Below are positions 1 through 8,020 of a stretch of 64,000 nt of DNA, piece by piece. The stretch is from Pseudomonas koreensis. Lineage in GTDB: Bacteria > Pseudomonadota > Gammaproteobacteria > Pseudomonadales > Pseudomonadaceae. Location: contig NZ_JAAQYM010000008.1 of assembly GCF_012986595.1 (NCBI RefSeq), forward strand, positions 248,001 through 312,000, written 5' to 3'. Every line of letters begins with the position of its first letter. Within the stretch, counting starts at the first letter, position 1. A model generated the notes under the pieces. It was not told the origin of the DNA, searched no databases, and worked only from the letters and a program-made list of their open reading frames with translations. The position numbers and the translations under genes are program-made.

Positions 1-177
1 AAACTTTGCACTATCCGGATCCTTCAGGTCGTAACTCGCCATCGTGTGAGCAAGCAGAACTGTGTTTTCGTTCATCGGATATCGGTAAAGAATCAGAGGC
101 TTTGCAGGCGCTGGTCTTGGTGGCGTAGAGCAGCCGGCAAGAGAGATAACGATCAGAGACAGGGCTAGCTTTTTCAT
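1..177 (-). CDS. Partial lipoprotein, C-terminus beyond the left edge
   Basis: The reverse strand opens with ATG at 177 and stays open to position 1 (59 codons, no stop). The first residues, MKKLALSLIVISLAGCS, are a lipoprotein signal peptide with lipobox LAGC, so Cys16 should be lipidated. A proline-rich linker follows. The last visible residues, LKDPDSAKF, also occur in the SPOR lipoprotein at 15008-15760, so the two proteins probably share an N-terminal domain. The gene belongs to whatever element lies left of the first tRNA fragment. Function unknown; the gene call is strong because signal peptide, lipobox and shared motif agree. Confidence 0.7.
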   Translation of the reverse strand, partial: MKKLALSLIVISLAGCSTPPRPAPAKPLILYRYPMNENTVLLAHTMASYDLKDPDSAKF

Positions 178-391
178 GCTGACATTCCATTGTTTGTGTT
201 TTTTTGCATCGGCAATTGAGGATGGTACATGCTTCTGCTCTCGTCACCTCCCAACAGGATCAAACTTGCGCAAAACCTCCTTTGGAGACCGCGTCTTTCC
301 GTTTGCATAAACACAAAAATGCTTATGTTTTGTCGGTCAAAAAAGACGGTCTTTTCTTTATAAAACAGTAGGTTAGGTAGCTTCTGCTCCC
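178..391. other. Intergenic right end of an unseen left-hand element
   Basis: I see no gene here. The stretch is AT-rich and probably holds the promoter of the leftward lipoprotein. Its last bases (AGCTTCTGCTCCC before the tRNA fragment) resemble those before the second tRNA fragment (AGCTTTTTTGCTCCCC at 31837-31852). That suggests a left-hand element of related type ends here. Confidence 0.4.
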
Positions 392-443
392 AGCATGGGG
401 TGCTAGGGGTCGAGTGTTCGAATCACTCCGTCCCGACCATATA
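392..443 (+). repeat. Attachment site copy 1: 3' half of tRNA-Pro(GGG)
   Basis: This 52-bp stretch is identical to 31857-31908. It reads as the anticodon loop (ATGGGGT, anticodon GGG), variable region, T arm (GAGTG-TTCGAAT-CACTC), acceptor strand CGTCCCG and ACCA of a proline tRNA. The 5' half (acceptor CGGGACG and D arm) is not upstream, so this is an attachment-site fragment and not a working tRNA gene. It marks the left end of the prophage whose integrase starts reading 66 bp away. Confidence 0.9.
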
Positions 444-455
444 TTTCAATGACTT

Positions 456-484
456 AGCCCAACTTTAGCGAGTTGGGCTTTTTC
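456..484 (+). terminator. Terminator directly after attachment copy 1
   Basis: Stem AGCCCAACT/AGTTGGGCT with a 6-nt loop, followed by a T run. It would end tRNA transcripts when this junction abuts the tRNA. It also faces the end of the integrase gene. Confidence 0.8.
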
Positions 485-488
485 ATGC

Positions 489-510
489 GTAGGGACTTTT
501 GCGGGGGTTC
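489..510. repeat. Subterminal direct repeat, left copy (likely integrase arm site)
   Basis: GTAGGGACTTTTGCGGGG plus four further bases match 31747-31768 with one mismatch in 22. The copies sit just inside both ends of the prophage, as arm-type integrase sites do. The left copy overlaps the last codon of the integrase gene. Confidence 0.6.
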
Positions 511-1705
511 ATCCCGTTTTTCTCCTCAAGATGGTCAGCGCCGGTCCTCGCGAATCGGTTGCCGACACTTTGTTCGCCGCCTCAATCAAATGCTCAAGCT
601 CTGCGGTAGAATAGTGGCTCGTAATGCTGCCGTTCTTGTGCCCAAGTAGTGCCTTTCGATCTTCCTCTGTCACGTTCGCCGCACGGAGCCTTCTGCCAAA
701 GGTGTGCTTCAGATCGTGAACCCTGATCGAGCGGAACCCAGGGTGTGCTGGCGACTTGTGTTCCTTTTCCCATCTAGCCGCCGCCCTGATTCTTGCCTTC
801 TTCCATGCCGTGTCGTTCATCCTGTGCATCGCGGTTGGGCCGTACTCGTCCGGCTGCCCGTATGGGAAAACATACTTTTTGTGAAGTCCGCGCTGGCCGT
901 CGATAATCGACATCGCTACCCGATTCAGTACGACCAACCTTTCATCCCTGTTTTTCACCCCCGCCTTTTCGTGCCGTCCACCAAACTCCGGTGGGATCAG
1001 GAACACGCTCGTTCCAAGTTCCGGCACCCGTATCTCCCAATCCCACTCAAGTTTGCAGACTTCCTGTTCCCGAGATCCTGAATTCACTTTGTAGAGGGCC
1101 ATCCTCAACAGGTGATCCGGTATCTCGGCGAACAACATCGACTGTTCTTCCCATGAAAGCGGGTAGGGCTTTCGGCTCGATCTCTTTTCCTCAAGCATCG
1201 ATATCATCGGCACGCTGTCCAGCCACGGCCGCTTCTCAGCGTCTCGCCACTTCCTGTGGCACAGGTTCAGGATCCTGACGACTCGCTGCAGGGCAATGTT
1301 CACCGTCCTGTTCGACACGCCTGGCTTTACTTTCCCATTCGCTGTTTTGGTTGGCTTCTGCCTATCTCGCTTGAAGGCGGCCAGAGTGCCGTCATCAATA
1401 TGCGTGATTGGTAGGTCGCCAATGTACGGATCGAGCTGTTCGATGTGAGAAGCGGACAGGGCAATAGAGGCTTGATCCTTGAATTCCACCAGGAATCTGG
1501 TGGCAGCCTCGCGCCAGGTTCGCACCTCGCGTACACCGTAAACCTTTTCCTGCCGGAGTTTTTCCAAGCGGTGGATCAGGTACTGCTCCGCTTCCTGCCT
1601 TTCGCTTGATCCAGTGCTTTCCTGAAGTCGCTGACCTCTGACGACTTTGTCGATGTGCCAAATTCCGTTCCTCTCGTAGAGGCCGGAGATTGTTTTTCGC
1701 GCCAT
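509..1705 (-). CDS. int: Tyrosine recombinase (prophage integrase)
   Basis: A 398-residue site-specific recombinase that should integrate and excise this prophage at the 3' end of tRNA-Pro(GGG). The N-terminal part (about 1-180) is the arm- and core-binding region. The catalytic domain shows Arg212 (GSREQEV), the HxxR-box position as H330-D-L-K333, His356 (LLGHK) and the nucleophile Tyr365 (SHYS). The second box has Lys where Arg is usual; I recall related phage integrases with HDLKH, so I do not read it as inactivating. Start chosen at 1705 because AAGGAG lies just upstream. Its first 130 bp overlap the excisionase-like gene. Gene next to attachment site is the normal layout. Confidence 0.95.
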   Translation of the reverse strand: MARKTISGLYERNGIWHIDKVVRGQRLQESTGSSERQEAEQYLIHRLEKLRQEKVYGVREVRTWREAATRFLVEFKDQASIALSASHIEQLDPYIGDLPITHIDDGTLAAFKRDRQKPTKTANGKVKPGVSNRTVNIALQRVVRILNLCHRKWRDAEKRPWLDSVPMISMLEEKRSSRKPYPLSWEEQSMLFAEIPDHLLRMALYKVNSGSREQEVCKLEWDWEIRVPELGTSVFLIPPEFGGRHEKAGVKNRDERLVVLNRVAMSIIDGQRGLHKKYVFPYGQPDEYGPTAMHRMNDTAWKKARIRAAARWEKEHKSPAHPGFRSIRVHDLKHTFGRRLRAANVTEEDRKALLGHKNGSITSHYSTAELEHLIEAANKVSATDSRGPALTILRRKTG

Positions 1706-1977
1706 TTACTTGCTCCTTGGCGCCCACTGCGGGGCTGATTGTTGTCCTGATTGGCCGCTTTTTCAATTGCCATGGACTCGATGTAGGCGTCAGCCCACTG
1801 GTCAAGCTCGATTCGGTCGAAGCCGACGCCCTGTTTCCCGATCGGGAATTCACGAACGTTCGGCCGGACTGTTTTGTTGAATTCGTCCCGGCACATGCCG
1901 AGGTAGCCGTATGCCTCGCCGGCGCGAATGAAGCGCGGGAGGATTGGCGCGACCTGGGCCGCGCTTCGATTTGCCAT
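1576..1977 (-). CDS. Small DNA-binding protein, excisionase/AlpA-like position
   Basis: 133 residues if started at the ATG at 1977, which has GGAG upstream; the ATG at 1992 would add five residues. The N-terminal half (PRFIRAGEAYGYLG...FPIGKQGVGFDRIELDQW, interrupted here) has the look of a MerR/AlpA-type winged helix that binds DNA. The C-terminal half is basic and low in structure. It overlaps the integrase start by 130 bp in another frame and is probably co-transcribed with it, so a role as excisionase or integrase regulator is likely. Function is inferred from position and fold hints only. Confidence 0.65.
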   Translation of the reverse strand: MANRSAAQVAPILPRFIRAGEAYGYLGMCRDEFNKTVRPNVREFPIGKQGVGFDRIELDQWADAYIESMAIEKAANQDNNQPRSGRQGASKWREKQSPASTRGTEFGTSTKSSEVSDFRKALDQAKGRKRSST

Positions 1978-2016
1978 GAGGTATTGCTCCATGCCGCGCG
2001 TGGCGGCAGAAGGTGG

Positions 2017-2502
2017 TTATAGGGTGGCTTTGGCGATAGCGGCTCGGGCCTTCGAGATCTCGGCGAGCTCTTGCTGATGTTCCGGAGTGGTGTACTTGAA
2101 CTCATTTGCCAGGAGCGTCCAGCGCTCGACGGCAAGGCTCAGGGCTGTGACCAGCTCTTCGTGCAGTCCGCGCTCTTCGCGTCCGATATCCCAGAAGCGC
2201 TGGCCCCAGTGTCCAGCCGGTGGCGGATTACTGTTCTGCGCGCCGAGTGCCAGTGCGCCGACCACTGCGTCCAGCAGGTCACGCTTATAGGCGTTGTCGC
2301 CGTCGATGCTCAGGCCTTGGCGGCGCAGCGCGTCGAGCGCGTTATTCAAGTTCGCCTCGGGCGAAGGCAGCACCAGGTCAAAGTCAGCTTTGCCCGGCCG
2401 GCAGACGATCACAAACATCTGGCAATCGAGCGGCAGGTGTTGGGCGATATCCGAGATCGATTCGATAGCCACTTCGCGCAGTTGGTGTTTTTGATCAGGC
2501 AT
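2017..2502 (-). CDS. Hypothetical phage early protein
   Basis: 161 residues from the ATG at 2502, chosen because GAGGAA lies 6 nt upstream; an upstream ATG at 2526 lacks a site. I do not recognise the family. The protein is soluble, with a mixed N-terminal half and a helical C-terminal half. It sits between the excisionase-like gene and a DUF2591 gene in the leftward early operon. Confidence 0.7.
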   Translation of the reverse strand: MPDQKHQLREVAIESISDIAQHLPLDCQMFVIVCRPGKADFDLVLPSPEANLNNALDALRRQGLSIDGDNAYKRDLLDAVVGALALGAQNSNPPPAGHWGQRFWDIGREERGLHEELVTALSLAVERWTLLANEFKYTTPEHQQELAEISKARAAIAKATL

Positions 2503-2553
2503 ACGAATTCCTCGCCCGCCGTACACCGGCAGGCTGTTGAGTTGGGGGAGGGG

Positions 2554-2871
2554 TTACTGCTGGATGAGTTCGGCGGGGACCTTGACCGTGGCACCGCGCT
2601 TGGCGAAGACCACGGCGCGGAATACGGCGATTGCTCGGGTTTCGCCGGACTGGCGGTTGAATGGATCGTACGTCGCGTCGGCCAGCCACTGGTGCCGGTG
2701 GCCGACATCGACCCAGACGCCGTACTTTGTGATCAGTTGCTCGGCGTCGGGCATGGCGAAGAGATCCAGCTGGCCGGCCACGGGCTGCTGATTATCCTCG
2801 ATCGCGTCGATTGCCCAGTCCAGCGCCGGGCCGGTCAGTTCTTCGGTGCGGACGCTGACCAAGCGCCTCAT
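2554..2871 (-). CDS. DUF2591 (NinX-like) phage protein, copy A
   Basis: 105 residues. The opening VRTEELTGPALDWAIDA is the hallmark of the DUF2591/NinX family of temperate-phage early proteins, whose function is not established. The middle has the usual aromatic stretch and the end reads AVVFAKRGATVKVPAELI. It overlaps the stop of the upstream paralogue by ATGA (2868-2871), implying coupled translation. It is the second of two adjacent family members. Confidence 0.8.
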   Translation of the reverse strand: MRRLVSVRTEELTGPALDWAIDAIEDNQQPVAGQLDLFAMPDAEQLITKYGVWVDVGHRHQWLADATYDPFNRQSGETRAIAVFRAVVFAKRGATVKVPAELIQQ

Positions 2872-3245
2872 GGGACAAGTTCGGCGGGAATGCTCAACAC
2901 CATGCCGAGCCTGTCCGCGACGATGGCGCGACAGATTGCAACCAGCGGCTCTTCAGCTTCGAGCCATTCGGTTGGCGCATTTGGGCGATGTGGGTGTGCC
3001 ACCCATCCCACGCGACGGACGGGACCAAAGCCGATTTTGTTTTTCTCGATCAGGGGGCCGCACTGGCTCCAGTCAGTGGACGGCTCGTACAGATTAGTCC
3101 AGCAGCCGCTGCCGTCTGACATTTCGTAGATACAGGAAATGGCATCGTTCTTCACGACGATATCTCCGCAGCCGACTGCGGTTGCCACAGACCAGTTCAG
3201 CGCCAGGCCTGCCAGATCCTGCGTTTTCACTTCGATCATATTCAT
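2868..3245 (-). CDS. DUF2591 (NinX-like) phage protein, copy B
   Basis: 125 residues. It begins MNMIEVKTQDLAGLALNW, the same family signature as copy A, and ends VADRLGMVLSIPAELVP. The ATG at 3245 is preferred because it overlaps the stop of the upstream 22-codon gene as ATGA; a GTG at 3251 is possible. Sequence identity to copy A is modest, so these are old paralogues or separate acquisitions and not a recent duplication. Function of the family is unknown. Confidence 0.8.
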   Translation of the reverse strand: MNMIEVKTQDLAGLALNWSVATAVGCGDIVVKNDAISCIYEMSDGSGCWTNLYEPSTDWSQCGPLIEKNKIGFGPVRRVGWVAHPHRPNAPTEWLEAEEPLVAICRAIVADRLGMVLSIPAELVP

Positions 3246-3310
3246 CGCCACGGCCCCTTGTAGATGAGGTAGGCCATGTAGAGCGGGGCGGCAATTGGAA
3301 TGATGATCAT
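3242..3310 (-). CDS. 22-residue putative membrane peptide
   Basis: A tiny frame: ATG at 3310, stop TGA at 3242, 22 residues, almost all hydrophobic (MIIIPIAAPLYMAYLIYKG...). GAGGTGA lies just upstream. Its ATG overlaps the stop of the preceding gene and its stop overlaps the ATG of the next, both as ATGA, which supports real translation. It would form one short transmembrane segment. Function unknown. Confidence 0.5.
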   Translation of the reverse strand: MIIIPIAAPLYMAYLIYKGPWR

Positions 3311-3534
3311 GGCGTCACCTCAGTAAGTTGCCACTTGGTGTTGTTGGTTTGCGAGCGATCGGATCGAACAAGTCCTTCCTTTTCCATCCGCTCGAGCTCC
3401 TTCCTGATGACGCGCGTCCCCAGCGCGCCGTGTTGGATATGGAATCGAAACCACCAGGTGCAGAACCAACCCCGAACGGACATGTTCTGCTTTCGCATGT
3501 ACGCGATGATGTCCTCACGCAGTTCTTTGCTCAT
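3307..3534 (-). CDS. Small hypothetical protein, winged-helix-like
   Basis: 75 residues. A helical region with LGTRVIRKELERMEKEGLVRS resembles a recognition-helix and wing arrangement, which hints at a small DNA-binding regulator; this is a visual impression only. It overlaps tiny genes on both sides by ATGA and so is part of the coupled early operon. Confidence 0.6.
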   Translation of the reverse strand: MSKELREDIIAYMRKQNMSVRGWFCTWWFRFHIQHGALGTRVIRKELERMEKEGLVRSDRSQTNNTKWQLTEVTP

Positions 3535-3611
3535 CCGATCACCGCCTTAATGGTCAGGGTCAGTGGAAGCCAGAAGAAGAGGGTGCAGCCGGCCATGCAT
3601 TTGAGGATCAT
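3531..3611 (-). CDS. 26-residue putative membrane peptide
   Basis: ATG at 3611, TGA at 3531, 26 residues. The centre (GCTLFFWLPLTLTIKAVIG) is a single hydrophobic segment. Its start overlaps the stop of the 195-residue gene and its stop overlaps the start of the 75-residue gene, each as ATGA. The repeated overlap is the main evidence that it is translated. Function unknown. Confidence 0.5.
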   Translation of the reverse strand: MILKCMAGCTLFFWLPLTLTIKAVIG

Positions 3612-4195
3612 GCTGCGGCCCTCGCGATGGTGACCTCATCAATGAGCGCCTGCGGGAGTTGCGCGGCGAATTCGCCTTCTGACCAAGAAAGCGGCTCGGA
3701 CTTGCGGATCATCTCGTTCAGCAATTCGAATGCCGCAAGCAACTGATCGTCGCGGATCTCGCCGTCCTCTGGCAGGTCATCGATGAAGTGACCTGCCGGG
3801 TCGATTTGGCTGGGGTAGTTCGGTTCGCAGATACAGAGTTGCAGGTCGGCCAGATCGATTTCGCTCTCGACCAGGTAGTCGCGCAGATCGTCTTCATCAA
3901 AGAAGTAACGATCACCATCAAAAATGACCAGAGGTTCGCCGGCCCATTCCTTGACTGGCATCGCCGCGAATTTCGCTTGGCGGCGGGCGTGGTGGCACGC
4001 TTTACAGTAGCTGTTCACTTCGTAGATATCGTGATCAGGGTTCGCTTCGCAGCGGCGATGGGTGGCACCGCAGTAGCGGGCAAGGTTTTCGTCCGCGCCG
4101 AAAAATCGACCATCGGCGGAAACCCAACCGGTTACCGTTTTGAGGCTGGCCGCTTCCGGAGCGTCGAACATGATGATTGGCTTTTGTTCAGGCAT
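3608..4195 (-). CDS. Hypothetical phage protein with Cys/His cluster
   Basis: 195 residues, acidic. Residues about 42-75 contain CGATHRRC followed by CKACHHARR, a likely zinc-binding knuckle. The rest is acidic and helical, including a run rich in Asp and Glu. I do not recognise a function. It is the first gene of the overlapping leftward block, facing away from the HNH nuclease gene at 4330. Confidence 0.7.
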   Translation of the reverse strand: MPEQKPIIMFDAPEAASLKTVTGWVSADGRFFGADENLARYCGATHRRCEANPDHDIYEVNSYCKACHHARRQAKFAAMPVKEWAGEPLVIFDGDRYFFDEDDLRDYLVESEIDLADLQLCICEPNYPSQIDPAGHFIDDLPEDGEIRDDQLLAAFELLNEMIRKSEPLSWSEGEFAAQLPQALIDEVTIARAAA

Positions 4196-4329
4196 GACTT
4201 CGTCCTTGCCGCTATAGCGGCTGACTTTGAAGGGGGAGGAGGGTTAACGCTTAGCGGTAAAAGACGGATTTCAATTTCGAGGTGCGTGCTTCATCATTCG
4301 AACAATAGGGATCTGTGAGGGCACGCTGA

Positions 4330-5397
4330 ATGAGTAGGCTTGAGTTTTTGGAAGATGTCGTTGGGCTCAATAAAAGCGGAGTTAAATGCCACCCATACAA
4401 AGGTCTAGTAGGCCCTAAAAAAGGTAAATTCAGCTACACACTTAAAACTGAAGACAACAAAGATTTTCAATCAGCTACCGCGGAAGAATTAATAAAACTG
4501 ATTGAGTCAGGGGCTTTTGACGTTAGAGGTAGAATTAGAATGCTCCCGGCTGATGGTCAACATTCAAAAAGCAACAGCGCCTTAAGCGTAGTCTCATATA
4601 AAGGGCAGCGTTTGACCTTGGTCCACGGGTTCGCACACCCGGTGGCTGACCGTGATTTCGAAGCGTTGAATGCAAAAAATGTTGTTGCTACTCCAAGTGG
4701 GATGGTTTTGGACGAATTCCAGAGCCGTTTACCGGCGGAGCAGCTGCGAAAGGTTACCCCCGAGTATATCTGGGAGGCGGTACAGGCTCTAATTGAAGGT
4801 ATGCCTGCAGATGGGTACAAACCTTCGGTTGATTACGACTTGTTGGCCGACAACGGTATGAGGTTGGCGCCGAAGCAAGTGTTTGGTCTTGCCGCCTCAG
4901 CTGCGCTGGGATTGGACATTAAGCCAGTCCACTTCACTGGTGGTGTGGGTACTGTCTGCTTTGAACTGTTGGAGGCAGCAGGCTACAAGATTGTTCTAAA
5001 AGATGAGCAAATTGAGCCGGTCGAAATACCCACTGACACTGAGGAGAAAGACTGGGCGGAGGGCCAGGTCAAATTAGTGTACCACCTGAAACGGGAACGC
5101 TCACCAGGTCTATCTAAAGCTAAGAAGGCTTCATTCATCAAAAAATATGGCCGACTGTTCTGCGAGGAGTGCGGTACAGATCCTATCAAAACCTATGGTG
5201 ATTTTGGTGAGGCCTGTATTGAAGTCCACCATGATGCCATCCATGTCGCCGATATGGGTGAGAACCACAAGACGACTCTCGATCAACTGCGATGCCTTTG
5301 TGCGAATTGTCACCGCATAGTGCACCGCAGCCTGAAGTCGCGACTAGAGGCATCGAGCCGCGGCGCGCCGGGGATCACCAGCTTGGTGACTGTCTAG
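4330..5397 (+). CDS. HNH endonuclease, ScoMcrA-head-like, putative restriction enzyme
   Basis: 355 residues, forward strand, lower GC than its neighbours. The C-terminal domain (about 270-335) is a zinc-type HNH nuclease: CEECGTD (Cys278, Cys281), EVHH (298-301) and CLCANCHRIVH (Cys324, Asn326, Cys327, His332). Residues about 140-222 (VTPEYIWEAV ... YDLLADNGMR ... HFTGGVGTVC) resemble the N-terminal head domain of ScoMcrA-type modification-dependent nucleases. I see no clear SRA domain. Position as an oppositely oriented cargo gene in a prophage early region fits an anti-phage function, but substrate and modification dependence are not shown by the sequence. Confidence 0.8.
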   Translation: MSRLEFLEDVVGLNKSGVKCHPYKGLVGPKKGKFSYTLKTEDNKDFQSATAEELIKLIESGAFDVRGRIRMLPADGQHSKSNSALSVVSYKGQRLTLVHGFAHPVADRDFEALNAKNVVATPSGMVLDEFQSRLPAEQLRKVTPEYIWEAVQALIEGMPADGYKPSVDYDLLADNGMRLAPKQVFGLAASAALGLDIKPVHFTGGVGTVCFELLEAAGYKIVLKDEQIEPVEIPTDTEEKDWAEGQVKLVYHLKRERSPGLSKAKKASFIKKYGRLFCEECGTDPIKTYGDFGEACIEVHHDAIHVADMGENHKTTLDQLRCLCANCHRIVHRSLKSRLEASSRGAPGITSLVTV

Positions 5398-5545
5398 CGC
5401 TCAACTTTCAGCGGCTCGACCGGTTTGTTTTCTGTGGGCATGGGGCGTCCTATGCCGGGGCATGCCCGGGCGGTGGAGAATGGTGATCACTTGCCAGCTT
5501 GGATGCTATCTTCCAAGCTGAACTTCAATTGGCTCGGAGGCTGAG

Positions 5546-6208
5546 ATGTCTGAAACAAAAATGCGGCGCGTCTACCACTTCGTTAACAGTGAATACGGAT
5601 TGCAGAATGTACAGATGCGGCGATTGAAAATCTCAACTCTTCTCGGTCTTAACGACCCGTTTGAACTTCTTAGTAACAATATCCGAAACAAGAAAGTCCG
5701 TTCTCTATTCAATATCGCAAAAAGTATTTTTGACAAAAGATTTGGTATCATCTGTTTCAGTAATTCGAGTCAAAGCCCCGTACAGTGGGCGCACTACGCT
5801 GATAGGAATAGAGGTGTATGCCTTGGTTTCGATGTCCGTTCTGATTCGCTCATAGATATAAAGTACATCGATGAGAGAGTTAACGAGGCCAGTTTTCCTA
5901 AGCACCCAGACCATGCCGAGGAGTGGATGCGCCAAATTCTTTCTACAAAATACTCGCAATGGGCATATGAGGATGAGTCGAGGTGCTTCTTCAATCTTGA
6001 AACTAAAACAGGCGAGTACTACTTTAAAGAATTTGATAGCGATATTGTTTTGAAAGAAGTTCAAGTGGGTTTTCATAGTGAAATAACTCGTGCGGAGCTT
6101 TCAGAGAAACTAGGCGCACTGTCCGGCACTGTCTCCTGCTTCAGGGTTCGGCCTGCATTTGGATCTTTCCACATGGTCCGAAACGAGAATGAGTCTTTGT
6201 GGAAGTGA
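5546..6208 (+). CDS. DUF2971 domain protein
   Basis: 220 residues, markedly AT-rich. Signature elements of DUF2971 are present: VYHFVNSEYGL near 9-19, LNDPFE at 35-40 and QWAHYADRNRGVCLGF at 80-95. The biochemical role of DUF2971 is unknown to me; members often occur in mobile elements and defence-rich regions. GGAGG precedes the ATG. It follows the HNH nuclease gene in the same direction after about 150 bp, and both contrast in base composition with the leftward phage genes around them, so they look like one imported cargo pair. Confidence 0.8.
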   Translation: MSETKMRRVYHFVNSEYGLQNVQMRRLKISTLLGLNDPFELLSNNIRNKKVRSLFNIAKSIFDKRFGIICFSNSSQSPVQWAHYADRNRGVCLGFDVRSDSLIDIKYIDERVNEASFPKHPDHAEEWMRQILSTKYSQWAYEDESRCFFNLETKTGEYYFKEFDSDIVLKEVQVGFHSEITRAELSEKLGALSGTVSCFRVRPAFGSFHMVRNENESLWK

Positions 6209-6222
6209 TTTAAGTATGCGCA

Positions 6223-7146
6223 TCATGCAGCAGCTTTCAATGCTTCGATGATTCGCTTACCTGCAAGTGGCGGTACCGCGTTTCCGGTCATGTGCATGGT
6301 CAGCCGGTGGTTGTCCGGGCGCAGCGTGTCCTTCGGGAAGGACTGAGCGGCCATCGCTTCGTCGGCGGTGATCATGCGCATCATGTCGCCGTCGACGACT
6401 GCCCAGCGATCCAGTGTGGTGATGGTGCCGATCGGACGGTCAAGGCTGCGACCGGTCAGCCCGGACCCTGATCCGTAATAGGGCATCACGAAACGATCCC
6501 CGAAACGCTCGCGCCCATTCTTCACGCGGATCAGTGTCGACGCGGCGCGGCCAGGCTTATTGATCGGCGACCACTTGCCGGAGTCGAAGTCGATAATGTC
6601 GCGGGCGGGCACGTGCTGGTAGCGGGGGAGCTGCAAGTGCAATGGCGCCTTGCTGCGCGAACAGACCATGAACAGGCGCACACGGTGCTGTGGGACACCG
6701 AGGTCGGCGCAGTCCACGATGTGCGGAGCCAGCGCGTAACCCAAGCGCTGCATCGCATCAGCCCACGCCGGGTACAGAATCCAGTCCATGAACTCCGGCA
6801 CGTTCTCGATCACGGCGAACTCTGGCCGGTTGACTTCGGCGTTGCCGACTGGCGCCCATGCTGTCGATCGCGAGTTGTCGTGCTGAGGGTTGCCGGCAGC
6901 CTTGCCGCGAGCCTTGGTGTGCCCTTGGCAGCACGGCGAGGCGAGCATGACATCGTGCTTCGGCACGTCCGCCCAGTTCGCCTGGTGCAGATCTTGACAG
7001 GCGTGGATCGTGTCCGGGTTATTGCGGGTGTGCCACTCGACCGCCTCGGGCCAGTGGTTCGCCGCCCAGAGGACATTGAGTCCGGCGTCCTTGCCGCCAC
7101 GCGTCCAACCACCGAAACCAGAAAACAAGTCAATTGCTGTGAGCAT
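6223..7146 (-). CDS. DNA (cytosine-5) methyltransferase, phage orphan
   Basis: 307 residues, a complete C5 methyltransferase that would methylate cytosine in a specific DNA sequence using S-adenosylmethionine. Motif I is DLFSGFGG (6-13), motif IV SPCCQGH with catalytic Cys72, motif VI ENV (114-116), motif VIII QHRVRLF, and motif X GNAVPP near the end. The target-recognition region between VIII and X is short. No cognate restriction endonuclease is recognisable beside it, apart from the HNH gene at 4330 whose partner is unknown. Such orphan enzymes usually protect phage DNA from host restriction. Confidence 0.92.
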   Translation of the reverse strand: MLTAIDLFSGFGGWTRGGKDAGLNVLWAANHWPEAVEWHTRNNPDTIHACQDLHQANWADVPKHDVMLASPCCQGHTKARGKAAGNPQHDNSRSTAWAPVGNAEVNRPEFAVIENVPEFMDWILYPAWADAMQRLGYALAPHIVDCADLGVPQHRVRLFMVCSRSKAPLHLQLPRYQHVPARDIIDFDSGKWSPINKPGRAASTLIRVKNGRERFGDRFVMPYYGSGSGLTGRSLDRPIGTITTLDRWAVVDGDMMRMITADEAMAAQSFPKDTLRPDNHRLTMHMTGNAVPPLAGKRIIEALKAAA

Positions 7147-7191
7147 GCGGAGTCCTTACCGGCAAGTGCCGGGTAGCGAATTGAGATGAGG

Positions 7192-7971
7192 TCAGGCGGT
7201 TGCGGATAGGGCCAGAACGTCTTCGCCAGCGCGTGCAATGCCGGCATGCAGTTCTACCTTTTGGCCGGCGAGCATCCCAGCGATCTGGGCGTTCATATCC
7301 AACTCGACGCCCTTGCTTTTCCGTGACTCTCTGATGTCCTGAGTGGCGAGGTATTCGCTGATCAATGCCTTGTCCTGCGCCTGAATTGCGACAAGGTCTT
7401 GGCCGGTGGCGGACTGGCCAGCCGGATCATCATCGGCCTGAGGCACAAGCGCTTTCAGCTTCGACTGGACCTCCCATACCCACGCCAGCGCGAAATGGTC
7501 GCCAGCGGTTTCGGGCGAGTAGTCACTGCGGCGAATGCCAGACCTGACGGCAGAGCAGTACTCTTTGCGCGCCTGGGTGAGCTTGGTGTGCAGTGACTCA
7601 TACGCATACAGGGCGATGTTCTGAGCGGGAGAAACGCCAACAAATGTCGCGCACTCGATGACTTGCCCTTTCGCAGAGCTCCACTTCCTGCGCCGCAGGG
7701 TCGTGCAGTTGAATGCATCTGCTACGGCGATGCTCAATTGCTGATCCCATGCCGGCCGACGCTTGGCGCGGTACAAATCCGACTCAACTTCGCCGACGTC
7801 GCTCAACTTCACATCCATTTCGGTCAGCCGGTACTCACGCATCAATGCCTGGGCCTGGCGCAACGCCGTGGCGGCTTCGTTCTCGTTCGCGCTTTGGGCC
7901 AGTGCCAGACAGTGCTTAATCTTGCGGATCGCGCGCTCGAGTTTCTTTTCGTCGATCTGTTGTGCGGACAT
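7192..7971 (-). CDS. DUF2786 domain phage protein
   Basis: 259 residues from the ATG at 7971, preceded by GAGGGA; longer in-frame starts would overlap the divergent gene at 8021. The N-terminal 40-60 residues (IRKIKHCLALAQSANENEAATALRQAQALM) match DUF2786, a helical domain common in phage early regions. The remainder resembles the DUF7168-type extension usually found with it. Function unknown. Confidence 0.8.
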   Translation of the reverse strand: MSAQQIDEKKLERAIRKIKHCLALAQSANENEAATALRQAQALMREYRLTEMDVKLSDVGEVESDLYRAKRRPAWDQQLSIAVADAFNCTTLRRRKWSSAKGQVIECATFVGVSPAQNIALYAYESLHTKLTQARKEYCSAVRSGIRRSDYSPETAGDHFALAWVWEVQSKLKALVPQADDDPAGQSATGQDLVAIQAQDKALISEYLATQDIRESRKSKGVELDMNAQIAGMLAGQKVELHAGIARAGEDVLALSATA

Positions 7972-8020
7972 AGGGGATCCCTCTGCGCTAAATTTGCGCA
8001 ACCAGTAAGGAGTGGACAAA

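Noticed and set aside
392..443. Complete tRNA gene
   Set aside because: Acceptor 5' strand, D arm and anticodon 5' strand are missing at all three copies; only the 3' half is present.
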